Below, one piece after another: positions 43,741 through 54,590 of a stretch of 64,000 nucleotides of DNA (its first letter is position 1; each line of letters opens with the position of its first letter). The notes beneath the pieces were generated by a model. The model searched no databases. It worked only from the letters and a program-made list of their open reading frames with translations, and was not told the origin of the DNA. The stretch comes from Flectonema sp. DT1601 (lineage: Eukaryota; Euglenozoa; Diplonemea; Diplonemida; Diplonemidae), in the NCBI GenBank assembly GCA_964019425.1, contig OZ025797.1, forward strand, positions 868,001-932,000, read 5' to 3'. A program made the position numbers and the translations under genes.

Positions 43741-45903
43741 ATAAACTACACATCTAATAGGGAACTATCACTATGAAATCACTGTAATCTTCTTCATTGT
43801 TGGACTGTACTGTAAAAAGTAAATGTAATTCAAAAGCTAAGTACAACATCGAATCACAGCCATCTCAAGTAAAGAAACAAATAACGTAATTTTGCGAAGA
43901 TTTTTTTTTTTTTTTTTTTTTTCCTCTTCTTTCTTCTTATTTTTATTTTTATTTTATTTTTTTTTCATTCCTCTCGTACTTGTTAAAATATTTCTATGAG
44001 AAATTGAAAAAAAACAAAAAAAAAAAAATATCTGCTGGGTGCAAGCAGATGTGCTCTTCTACTAGGCTACAGGGTGGCACTCTTTTGGTAGTGTGCCTTT
44101 TTTGTTGTATTTTTTACTCTCTTCAGCCCTTTGACACTAATCCACGTCTTATTTCAATTTCAATTTCATTTTTTTTTTTTTTTTTTTTTTAAATGAAATA
44201 TTGTGAACCACTTAAAGTCCTTAAGAAACAAAAAAAAAAACTCGAGCTGGCTGATTATATGATTTGTTATAAAATAAATGTCACTAAATCAAAGATGCAA
44301 AAAAAACAAAAAAAAAGACAAGAAATCACAGTTGTTCTGCTGTTCCACTAACATTATGGAACGCATAGTTTCAGGCATCACCTTTCTACTGATAATTTGA
44401 ATATACCAACAATTCCACTTCAAAAGGTGCTTAACATTGCTGCAAAGTACGAGTGCCAGGTAACTCACAGCGAAAGAAGGACTCAAACTAATTATAGAAC
44501 ATGAGATCTTTTCTTTAAAATTCAAAAAGAAAAAAGAGGGTGAAAAAAAAAAAAAAAAAAAAAAAAAAGGGGAGAAAATATTTTTTGCGTGTATTCTTTT
44601 TCCTCATCAATAGCTAAAATTGAATTACTAGGTAAAGCACAACACAAATAAAATAAATTAAAAAAAAAAAAAAAAAAAAACAGCTGAGGTCGCTAGGTTT
44701 TCAAAACCGCTTACAATACCACAAGCAGGCTTTGAGTTTCGATTGTTCTAAGGTAGATATTGCGCATCACTACTGATCAAATCTGATTGCTTAGGCTGAT
44801 GGGTATCTTGAACACAGTATGCCATGTCCTATTTTAAAACCCCCAGAGTGAACAATGTAAAAAAAGTAGGGCCACTAGCTCTCCCAAATGAAATAACACA
44901 CGACACAAAAACAAGACACAATGAAAGAAAACTGGCATCTGAAATAAACAACCGCGGTTAGTTGAGAATGCGAAGAAAAACGAGACATGTAAAAGCACAC
45001 AAACTAAATTATAGCAATCACCATAAAAACAAAAAATAATTGGCTGACTTAAGCAATACAATTGTTGATTTTATCCTTTCTCAACCTAGGCTATTTTTCT
45101 TTGGAAGTTTTTATTTTCGGTAATGTAAAATCACCAAACAAAACTAAAGTAGAAAGCATTACGTCAGGGGTTAGGTATCTTAATGTTCTTGTATGTAGTC
45201 TGGGTTTCTCTGATGACCAAAAGGCAGAACAGCTTTGTTGAGCCCACTTACAGCCGTCACCACTATCGATCACCAGGCAGCATCGCCTAAATGCTCCCAG
45301 ACACCTTTGGGTTGTCACAACGCAGTGGTCTATCGATACCGCTATTTTTTTACAGTATTCTCACCACTTTCTGCCCCAGATGACGAAGAGTTAAGGTGCT
45401 AGGTTTGGGGTCAACGTGGGGTTTCCAAAAGTGCAAAAGCTGGTCAATTTTAGAGTTTCGCAGTAGTAGACGCGCGACGTTGTATATTTAATACATTATA
45501 AGAGAACAAGATTGTGATGAGGAACAAAACAAGAACAAAACATTATTATCTCCCAAACAATAAGTAGGGCAAGGCTGGTATGGCGTACGTCATTCGATGG
45601 TATGGAAAAAAATGTAAGGAGCTACCAGTGAGCCTCTTTGTTTATTTTTTTGAATTAAGGTTCTTATGGTAGATTTCCTTTAATTTTTCCCCTCCCTAAT
45701 TCGTTTTCGTTGCTATTGCGAAGCCTTGCCAAACTGCCTGCAAGACAAACATAGGTGCGTAACAAAAAACTTTTGATCGTTTTAGATGTAGCAAGAAAGG
45801 AAGACATTACATCCAAGAAACTGAAATGATTTAAAGTTTGAGACCAGGTAGGAAACGATATCCCCAATGTCTCCAATCATTCTCTTTACCTGGCGTAACC
45901 CTC

Positions 45904-45940
45904 ATGTGACTTGTCACATTGAGAAGACAGGCGTGTCTTC
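45904..45940. repeat. Two adjacent perfect hairpins
   Basis: ATGTGAC/GTCACAT (45904-45910 and 45913-45919, 2-nt spacer) is followed after 3 nt by GAAGACA/TGTCTTC (45923-45929 and 45934-45940, 4-nt loop). Each arm is an exact 7-bp match. Confidence 0.6.
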
Positions 45941-46288
45941 AGTCCGTTGGGTACAGTGCTTGCAACAGGACATCAAAAAGGAGGAATACTTTTATTGGTT
46001 GATCGATTAACAGTCACGTGGTACCTTAAGTGAGTTAGTCAGTACCACCGCACATCCGTGAAAACTCTCACTGGTGGGAAAGACGGTTACGCAAACAATG
46101 TTGATAATACTAAAGAGAGGCGAATACTACTTCTTGAAACTAAGTTAAGGAGTTGAAGATAGTAAACTTAAGAAGAAGTTGACATACTACAGCACACTCA
46201 TTTCAAACAGTTTGATGTCAGTGGCTACTAAGTACAAACAAGTTTTGCATCATTGTTGGAAGTGTTGATAACCTGCACGCTTTACTGA

Positions 46289-46345
46289 CTGTGATTAGGA
46301 CACTAACCTCTTACAGGTTAACAACAAACAATCCACTAATCACAG
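46289..46345. ncRNA. Candidate nested hairpin
   Basis: Outer arms CTGTGATTAG (46289-46298) and CTAATCACAG (46336-46345) are exact 10-bp complements. Inside lies a perfect 6-bp hairpin TAACCT/AGGTTA (46304-46309, 46315-46320). The strand is unknown and no RNA family is recognised. It could also be a small inverted-repeat element. Confidence 0.35.
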
Positions 46346-46611
46346 ACATCTCTACAGCTCATCAAAGTTTATCACACACACCTTCACACAAAATGGGTAT
46401 TTACCAGGAGTACTAAATAACTCACAGCTTCATGAGTGCCATTTCTCAGCACAAATAATATAAATATTTTTTTTCGAAAAACAAAACAAGAACATAAATT
46501 GAAAAAAGTCAGCACGATTGACTTGTTCTGAAGGGTCAGCTGTTATAAGAAAGGCCAACGGGTAATTTAGAGGGGGGGAAAAAAGAGGGGGGCTGAAATG
46601 TTTTAATATAT

Positions 46612-46712
46612 TTATGAAGAAATAAATATCTGCATTGTACCAGAGTTAACTAAAATAAAAGTCAGTTATGATCCAGTGACTAGGTAATGGTAGTATAGGA
46701 AAACACTCAAAA
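46612..46712. repeat. Divergent dispersed repeat, unit R2 (copy 1)
   Basis: Shares an ordered set of blocks with 54472-54575: TATTTAT, ATAAATAT, GCATTG, AGTTAACTAA, CAGTGA, GGTAATG and TTAGTATAGG/GTAGTATAGG. Same orientation, with many small changes and indels. It is probably an old mobile element or segmental copy. Confidence 0.55.
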
Positions 46713-49109
46713 TGGGGGAGGGTGAAGAAAACAGTTGCAAAAATTAATCATCCGTAATACTGAATTGAGAACCAGGTCACACCTCGGGTAAGTTAACTAA
46801 CTCACTACCCAAACGACACATACGATATGATATGTTCACCAGAAAGAAAGCAGTACCGAAAACGGCGTCGCTAATAAAAAAAAATAAAAAAATAACAATA
46901 ATAAAAGGTGCAAAATAAAAAGAAATAGCTACAAGATAGCTTTTTTATTTTTCTTTTCTCCCCCCCCTTCTTTCGTGTACCTCTGTCACTTCTTTCCCTT
47001 TGCCCGAAAGCTACTTGACGACAAGGTGGAGACTTTTAATTCAAAACTGTACAAAAAAATGTCTTCCAGTCGCCTCGAACTAGCAGCACTCGGCAAAAGA
47101 GAAAGGTGAATCACGTTCGTAACCAGCATGATATGAAATAACGAAACTACATGTGTTTGCTTGCTGCTGTTAATTTTTTTCAAAGTGACAAGAGACCCCC
47201 TTACATAAAGTATTTATAATATTTATAAAAACAAATAAACGGAAAAGATCCCGGGGGAAATGGATTTGCGAGAATGTTCTTTTTTTTTTTTTTTTTTTTT
47301 TTTGCATCTACGATTTCAACGAAATTATTCACATTAACAACCTATTTATTGCGTCATGCCGCCTATTCAACGAAATACATAAGGCCCTCGTCTGAATAGT
47401 TTTCTTCTTCTTCTTTATTCTTTGTTATTACTACGGCTCCTTATGGGTACGGCTTTAAGTATTAAACCTTGTACAAAACACAAGACGGACTGTTTCAAAA
47501 AACAGAGGAAAAAAAAAAAAGAGAGAGAGAGTACAAAAGAAATAAATATAAAGAATAAACTAACGAAGACTTATTTCGAAATATTTTTTTTTTTTTTCTA
47601 TTAATAATTATTGTTTTTTTTTTTTTTTTTCCTTTTTTTCTTTTTTCTTGTTGTTGCAAAAGCTTCTTACTTGCGAATTCGTGTACCGAGGCTTCGACGG
47701 ACTCTGAGAAAGTAGAAAACACTATTGCAATAAGGTTTTAACTCTACTATAGTTGACTGCACCACTTCGAAACGTTAGTTAGTTAGAATACGAGCTTAGT
47801 TAAATAGCAAGTCCAGAACTGATGACTGCAGGGGGTTTGGGTAACCCGCACCAGTGGAGGACCCAAATCACGGAATGTGAGATTTAGTAGCGTCGGCTGA
47901 AAGGATCGACGCCTAGCTGTCCACCTTGCCCAGAGACTAACATGTTGAAAACAAAAAAAAAAAAGAAATGATCAAGAGGGTTTTTTTTTTTTTTTTTTTT
48001 TTTTTTTGGGCGGGGTAGAGAATAATTAAAAAAAATCTTTCCGTTCCATATATAAAACCTTTCTTCATGAAATAATCACTTGTGTCTAATGCCACCATAC
48101 CACAAAAGACCCGGAACATGACCGGGACGTTCCCCCCCTAATTGTCATAAGGGGCCTACCGAAGGCTTTAGAAAGTAGTACCACAGAATTTAGGCAGCAC
48201 GTATAACTATACAATCTGTAAGGAATAGAATAGAAACAAAGGAAGCTCAAATGAGGCGAGACAGTCAGTTTTAGGTCATAACTGCTCCGGACCAACGTTG
48301 TTGGAGAGAGGAAATGCAGATGAAGAAAAGGGAAGGACATTGAGGTGCTCACTTTGTTGCGCCCAAAAAGCGCAATTCCACAGAACAAACAGCTGTTTTG
48401 TAAAATAAATTTAAAAAAGAAGAAAAAAAAAGAAGAAGCATATTTTCAGAATGATAACAAACATTGAAAAATCGAATTCCTTTGATCAGCTACGAGTCGT
48501 CAGCAAAAGAATAGATCGGAAAATAGATAAGAGGCAAATACAGACTCTGCAAACCAGGAACTTCGGTTGTCGTAATTCTCAAAATCTCCACAACACAGAA
48601 AAGATAGAATAGCCAGAGTTTTATGACAACGAATAGACACGACTTTGCTGTGACTAGGATTTTAATTAGAGAATGATTATAGTACTACCTTGAACTTGGA
48701 AAAATTAAAAAAAAAAATAAATAAAATGGCAACTAAAACAACAAGCTCTGACTCAAATTTCTATTCTTTTATTTTTTTTTTTCTCAGGTTCTTTTCTCAG
48801 GTCATTAGCATTGCGCGATTGGTCACTACCGTCAGGAGGGTCACACAGTATCATACAAGCAATGTTTTTTTTAATTTTTTTTAATTTTAAGTTTTTTTTT
48901 TCATGCCACAAACACAACACCTCAAAAACAGTTTTAATACCAAAACGCTAATGCCGCCAACCAATCAATTAGTTTTCATAAGTCTGGCTAGGCTGCCTGT
49001 GTCCGTTTGAACGTGTGCCAAGAAATGCACATTTTTCTAAAAGATGTGTTTCTTTCAATTTGGTTCATCAAAAAAAAAGGGGGGAAAGGGGTGAAACTTT
49101 GACCAGTAA

Positions 49110-49180
49110 AACAGTAACAACCTTAGGTATTAAAACAAAATTAATATCAAGTACTTGACTGAAACATATTTGTAGTTGTT
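49110..49180. repeat. Divergent dispersed repeat, unit R1 (copy 1)
   Basis: Matches 54345-54432 in the same orientation through shared blocks ACAGTAACAAC, TTAGGTATT, AAATTAATATCAAGTAC and AGTTGTTA. Not coding. Confidence 0.65.
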
Positions 49181-50050
49181 AATCAAAGAAAAGGTATGCT
49201 CAGAAAAAAGAAAACACAAAAGGGAAATATATATTTTTGTTGTCTCAATGACTAGAAGATGTTGTGGAAAAAAGGGCGGGGGGGACGAATCTCTCACTTT
49301 TTCCCTCCCTCCCCCCTCCCTTTTTCCAAATAATGATAACACGTATTTCAGTTTTCGAACGCAGAACTACGCAACTAAAAATAGAGAAACAAGTGCCCCT
49401 GTTTGGTTACTTTGGTACAAAACGCTACGTACAACTGGAATAGATGGAAAATATTATGCAATCGCAACGAATCAATATCGAGTCATCAACGGGTTAGACA
49501 GTCAGTGAAATATCACAAATACGGCCACTACACACCAGAGAAGTACTGCAGGCATGAGTTCTCTTCTGTTAACCAAGTGTTGGTACAGAGTTAGTTGTGA
49601 GACTTGGTTTTTTTCTCTGTTCTTCTTTTTTTTCTTCTCTTCGACTTATTGCTGAACAGGTAGAAACGTGAGAAACGATTCTCACGTAGAATATTAATAT
49701 ATATAAAAAAGAGTAGAAGAGGAGGGGAAAACAAAATGGGAGTGCAGGGGAATAATAAAAAGATACCACCCAAAAGCAAACTGGTTAGCACCCGAATAAT
49801 AATAATAAGTATCCAACACGAATTGACTTAGATCGAAATTTCTTTCTTCCATTAAACTAACAGAACCATATTGTGCAGCTTACAAAAGTAAGCAGTATTT
49901 CATCCATGTTGACCACTACCGCATTGCCGGGTGCTTGAAGTTGATTAAAATAAGAGTAAAAAAGACCAATACTAAGATGTGTCTGTTGTCTCTCAGTTAT
50001 CAATAGTAACTCCTATTGGTGGTTCCAAGTCACTTTTCGCATGACAGGGC

Positions 50051-51113
50051 CTACATATCGTTGTGGGTAAATTCACAGGAGTCTCCGTTTGCACACTTTC
50101 CGTGTTCTCCCCATTCAGGACAACCATCTTGAACAGTTTGAACTTCGTATTCTCCGTGAGCAAATCCACAAGAATCTCCAAATTTGCAAGTACCTTCTTG
50201 CCAATTACGACAAATTATAGTTTTCAGTCGAGCCGTACGGAGTCCTTTAGTTGTTCTCCGTTCCTTGGCTTCCTTTTTTTTTTGTTTCGGTTTATCAGTA
50301 TCAGCTGACTTCTTTTTCCGACGCCGGCGTTTCTTCTCCGGCGGTGACTGGAGCGCCAGTGTAGTCAAATCCGTTACATTTCCAAGCTCCCTTAATATTT
50401 CACCGACATCATCTGTGGGGTCATCGTCATCAGCCATAACAGGTTTAGCTGATAGTTGACTTAATATTTCTCGGGCACTCTTTTCTCCTTTAGTGTCAAA
50501 TATACCAATTGTATCAAATATATTAACACTAGCTGTTGGTGCTGATCTTACGTACATATCCATATAATTCTGTGATAGATCGTTTGCCGTAGCAGTTAGG
50601 CCTCGATCTCCGTCTTCAAACTGTTTTTCGTTTTTTTTAATTTAAAGGAAACTTGGTATTCTGATAAAAGAGAGTAAAATCAGTATAACATACTCTCGCC
50701 GTAAATGCATGATCAGCATCAGCTTTTTCGTAGTGTTCGTCATCGTTGCTCGCATCGGAGTCTCCTTGGTCCATTAGCTTTGCGTAGTCTTGGAAGCGAA
50801 GACCTTTTTCCGGATCTGCTTCAGCTTCTTGACACACAGCATGCCAACTCTCCTTGTCAAGTGGTCCTCCCGACGTGATTGCCGCGAATCTGACGGCTTC
50901 ATCAAAATTATGAAAACCGTCATTGTCCCAATCGCAGACGTCAAACATCCGTTTAGGTAATGTCTCAGGGTCGGCAATTTCAGTTAAAAAATGCGATGCT
51001 ATCATTGAAAAAGTTTCCACAATACATGTTACCTGGTACCCTCTTAACTTACTCTCTTCCTGGAGGAATTGGTCCAGTTCCGCCTTCTGAAGATCTGCAA
51101 TCAATTGTTCCAT
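50051..51113 (-). CDS. EF-hand plus tandem CCCH zinc-finger protein, copy B (two exons)
   Basis: Exons 51113-50694 and 50620-50051; the 73-nt intron begins GTATGT. They join in frame to 329 residues ending in TAG. The EF-hand loop is DWDNDGFHNFDE with ligands D1, D3, D5 and E12, a more canonical site than copy A. A Lys/Arg-rich linker (PPEKKRRRRKKKS) follows. Finger 1 is ICRNWQEGTCKFGDSCGFAH and finger 2 spans CPEWGEHGKC to CEFTH; spacings are C-x7-C-x5-C-x3-H and C-x8-C-x5-C-x3-H. The intron falls at the same place as in copy A, right after the shared Thr-Ala-Arg, so the pair arose by duplication of an intron-bearing gene. Compared with A it has an extra acidic insert (DSDASNDDEHYEKADA) after the EF-hand region. 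It lies 162 nt downstream of the aprataxin-like stop, so co-transcription is likely. Confidence 0.88.
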
Positions 51114-51127
51114 AGACTGTAGTCGAC

Positions 51128-51142
51128 CTGTAAAAAGTATTT
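51128..51142 (-). other. Leader 3' splice acceptor of copy B
   Basis: Minus strand AAATACTTTTTACAG ends 14 nt before the ATG at 51113. It is only 162 nt past the aprataxin-like stop at 51291, and no GTDTGT donor lies between. This is the clearest candidate for a trans-splice site. Confidence 0.6.
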
Positions 51143-51290
51143 ATAAACTTAAATATAAGGAACTGATATTATGATGTGTCTCGAAGGTTAAATATTGTGA
51201 GCTTCCCTGGTAAAGTTATTTGTCTTGATAATAAACTAAAGCAAGTAAACTTTAGTGTTGGAGAGGTATCAATGTGTTTGCGGACACAAA

Positions 51291-52433
51291 TTAGAATGGC
51301 ACTCTTTCTTCATCAACTTGAAGCTCTGTTTCTCCAGCGTTTACAACAAACTCAGTACCGTCCCATTCCATTTTTCGTTTTTGCTTTCCAGCGGCATCAA
51401 CTTCTACTATCTTACCGAATACTTTCTCTCTTGCTTGTTTTTGAAGGTATGCCATACCTGCTCTGTCTATCTGTGAGAGAGCTGAATGATTGCTGAGATC
51501 TTTCATTTGCTGAACAGCCAAGGCGAGGTCTTCATCACCCGGTTGAACGTTTACCTTTTTGAGTCGGAAATAATACTCACTCCATTTTAGGAACGCCGAT
51601 GTGATACTTTCTTTACAAGCCTTGACTTTAGATGATGGTTTTGGTGGTTTTACAACAGACGGTTCAGGTGAAGGTTCCTCCAGTTTTGGTTTTTTGACCA
51701 CATCAGGCTCGCTTAGCTTACTCTTTGAAACCTTTTCTTTTACAGTGATATTAGTTCCTAACTGTGCTAATAGCGATTGCTCACGTACCTGAGATAAAGA
51801 CTCAAACTCCATTCCAGTAACGTAGCATGTGTATGGTGAGGTTTTGCATCTTTCGATTAGCGAAGAGTAGTCTGTCAGGGCAACACCAAATCCGGAAGTA
51901 ATCATCTCTTGGAAGTTACTTACAGATATCAGTCCCCATGATGTAGTGTACAGGTTCCACAGAGCTCTTGATTTTATATAATTAAAGTCTTTCGATATGA
52001 CGTGTAGTTGCATTTCATTAATTTCGGGTTCGAATCCCAGAAACCCAATTGAAAATGGGACCAACTTCGCCGTTGAATATGTTTTTGAAAATGATCGAAT
52101 CTCGTCGATTCCAGTCCACCTGTTGCTCTCATTTTTTAATAGACCCTTTTTCTTTGATAGGAATTGCTTTGCCTTCAGCTGTTGAGAGTATAATTTTATG
52201 GTTTCAAATGCCGTCTCTTGCAGTTTTCCTGCGGTCGTCGCTGTTGCGTCTTCGGAATCACTGTGTGGTTTTTCTTTAGGGACAATCACAAAGTGAAGGT
52301 ATCCTAATTTCAAAGGATGAGCTACAACACAACAATATTCATCCTCATCAACTACCATCTCGGATGTTACTTTGACTTGGTCATTCCCTCCATGTGCGTT
52401 AATTACTACGTTGGTAACATCCCAGTCACTCAT
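51291..52433 (-). CDS. Aprataxin-like HIT-domain protein with altered active site
   Basis: Single exon, 380 residues, ATG start, TAA stop. Residues 30-200 resemble the HIT domain of aprataxin: VVAHPLKLGYLHFVIVPKEK, then the family block LHVISKDFNYIKSRALWNLY. Aprataxin removes 5'-AMP from stalled DNA-ligation ends with a His-x-His-x-His active site. Here the matching positions read E140-M-Q-L-H144, so the first two histidines, including the nucleophile, appear replaced by Glu and Gln; activity of the usual kind is doubtful. The C-terminal half has a Lys/Pro/Ser linker (PSPEPSVVKPPKPSSK) and a helical tail instead of aprataxin's zinc finger. It may be a non-catalytic nucleotide- or DNA-end-binding relative. 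Alignment is by eye. Confidence 0.8.
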   Translation of the reverse strand: MSDWDVTNVVINAHGGNDQVKVTSEMVVDEDEYCCVVAHPLKLGYLHFVIVPKEKPHSDSEDATATTAGKLQETAFETIKLYSQQLKAKQFLSKKKGLLKNESNRWTGIDEIRSFSKTYSTAKLVPFSIGFLGFEPEINEMQLHVISKDFNYIKSRALWNLYTTSWGLISVSNFQEMITSGFGVALTDYSSLIERCKTSPYTCYVTGMEFESLSQVREQSLLAQLGTNITVKEKVSKSKLSEPDVVKKPKLEEPSPEPSVVKPPKPSSKVKACKESITSAFLKWSEYYFRLKKVNVQPGDEDLALAVQQMKDLSNHSALSQIDRAGMAYLQKQAREKVFGKIVEVDAAGKQKRKMEWDGTEFVVNAGETELQVDEERVPF

Positions 52434-52451
52434 TTTAATGTGACGTGTTCT

Positions 52452-52468
52452 CTGTTAAGGATAAGTTG
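52452..52468 (-). other. Leader 3' splice acceptor of the aprataxin-like gene
   Basis: Minus strand CAACTTATCCTTAACAG ends 18 nt before the ATG at 52433. No GTDTGT donor was seen in the next ~150 nt upstream. Confidence 0.55.
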
Positions 52469-54333
52469 AAATTATTATAACAATGAATCCCTCATAGTGA
52501 CCGCCGCTGTTGTGATGCTGTAGAGAAATGGATTAAACTCACAATGGCATATTTGTTTTTAGACTTAAAAAATAATATGCTCACCTAGCTGTCCCTTCAT
52601 GTAGGAGTTAGGAAAGGTTTTGTGTGTTCTCTTCTTTAATTTATTTTTCTTTTTTTCTTTTTTTTCTCTTTTTTTTTTTTTTTTGGTATCTGCCAGTCTT
52701 AAAAAGACAAATCAGTAAGGAACGTTAAAATACCAGTGGCAGACTTTTCCTTAGTGTAAGCTTCTCGGATTGGTCACAAGAAGGTCCTTTTATTTCTCTT
52801 TTTTTTTTTTTCATCTTCCAGATGGATAGTCTGGCAAATTTCAGGACTTAATTCTTTTTTCAAGACGCCTATAATTATATAGAGAAGACTCTATAGCAGT
52901 TTGAAGTAATTTATATAAAAAAATTAAATGTTTTTTTTATTTTTTAATCCCCCCTGACCTTTTGGAAGGAACTGTATCAGCTCATTTAATGCAGCTGCGA
53001 GTCTGATTGATGACAATAATAGTCAAAACGAAGAGAAGTGAGCAAGACAAGAATGTCTTTTAGAAAGAAGGTGTAGGTGGAAAGGTGTAGGCAAAGGAAC
53101 AGTACTTGGAATTCACTCATTCGGGGATGCAAAGGAGAATCGGTTTGGTGGCACACGAGTTTTCTGTCACCCAACCCAGCAAGTCACTCGTTGTTTTTTT
53201 TGTCTCGTCTTCCTTAACCCATCACCTTAATGAGATTGCACCAAAAGATAACAACACAGCGAGGGGAGGACAACAAAATAAAAAAGATAGACAAAGAAGA
53301 AACATCCTGATCTGTGGTATCTAGTTCACGTGACCAACGTGACTGAAGTCAGGCTTTTATGCAACAAAGAGGGGAATAATATTATCGCTTTATTATTGGG
53401 GTTTTCTTTTCTTATTTTTTTTTTTTTAATTTTTTTTCCTCTTCTTTTCATTTGCATAATTTTTTTATTTCGTTAAAAAAAAAAAAATTTAGAAGAAGGA
53501 AAATAAAAAGTGTAAACGCCTTTACCAGGATCTTAAACCAAAATAGGTAAATACCTTCAAAAGGGAAGTAAATATGTGCGCGAGGAAAGAATGAGTGACA
53601 CGACTCAAGAAGTTTCTGTGTAAAAAAAAAAAAAAGAAATAACCACAAGAAATCTGCATTTTATTTCTCCGCGGTTTAGATGCAAGAAGTGTAAACATAA
53701 AATAAGTGAACGAAATGAAAGGGCTATTAGCAGTCATGATGACAGCACTGCAGACATGTAGAGCTGCATACCATAGAGAGGTTTGCAGCAAAGATGTTGT
53801 CCTCTTTGTTTGATGAATGAGTCTTTTATTTTCTTTATTATTTTTTTTTTTTTTGCATATATGCTGCGATTAAGAAACAGGAATAGAAAACAAAGAAAGC
53901 AAAAAAAAAAAAAAAAAAAAAAAAGATGCGGACGCCACCATTTTTCGCGAACAAAAAATAAGACAAAAAAATGGGGAAATGGGGAAGAAAAGCAGCGGCA
54001 GCGCCACATTCTCCGCAAGCTAACTAACTACTACAGGGGCTAAACATATGCGTATACTGCAATAGGCACAGAAAGACTCCCTTTAGGCACCTTAAGACAT
54101 ATAGTAGATAAAAGTATGAATAAATAAAAGAATAATATATTTTTTTGAAAAAAGAAAAAAGTAGTTTGCTTTTGAGGGTGGTTGGGGTATCCAAAAAAAA
54201 TCGACATACCCTCATGTGACTACATTACGGGTACCATGTGAAAAAAGCCTTTCAAAAAAAAAAAGCCAATGTTAAAAAGATTATTGCGGATCGAGTAGCT
54301 TTTAGAATAGTTGAATATCTGAGGGAGTTAAGC

Positions 54334-54590
54334 TTTTGACAATGTAAAAACAGTAACAACTTTAGGTATTTAATTTTACTATTAATACGAAATTAATATC
54401 AAGTACCTGGAAACAATACTTGAAGTTGTTACACATAGAATAGTGGACACGGGGGGAAGTGTGAGCATATTTATAACGACATAAATATATAGTTAGCATT
54501 GCATCAAAGTTAACTAATTGTAAACGTTCAGTAGTTTATGAGACAGTGATTAAAGGTAATGTTAGTATAGGTAAAAAAGATTCTCTGCAA
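54334..54590. repeat. Divergent repeat composite (R1 plus R2, copy 2)
   Basis: Holds an R1 copy (54345-54432, matching 49110-49180) directly followed by an R2 copy (54472-54575, matching 46612-46712). The two units are separate elsewhere, so this is the fuller arrangement, perhaps an old mobile element. The opening block TTTGACAATGTAAAAACAG recurs with small changes near 54728 and 57660. Confidence 0.6.

Larger units (their letters stand above)
43741..50050. other. Gene-free spacer, 6.3 kb
   Basis: It separates the two EF-hand/CCCH copies. No supportable gene. It holds long A/T runs (near 43900, 44170, 44550, 47281, 47985), two back-to-back hairpins at 45904-45940, a nested inverted repeat at 46289-46345, and copies of divergent repeats near 46612-46712 and 49110-49180. 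Minus-strand frame 45091-45318 is Cys-rich but unrecognised. Confidence 0.6.

Noticed and set aside
45091-45318. Cys/Trp-containing minus-strand frame
   Set aside because: It is 75 codons with no motif match and no supporting splice or neighbour; kept only as unexplained sequence.
52018-52050. tRNA-like B box (GGGTTCGAATCCC)
   Set aside because: It lies inside the aprataxin-like coding sequence (GFLGFEPEIN) and has no A box or cloverleaf around it.
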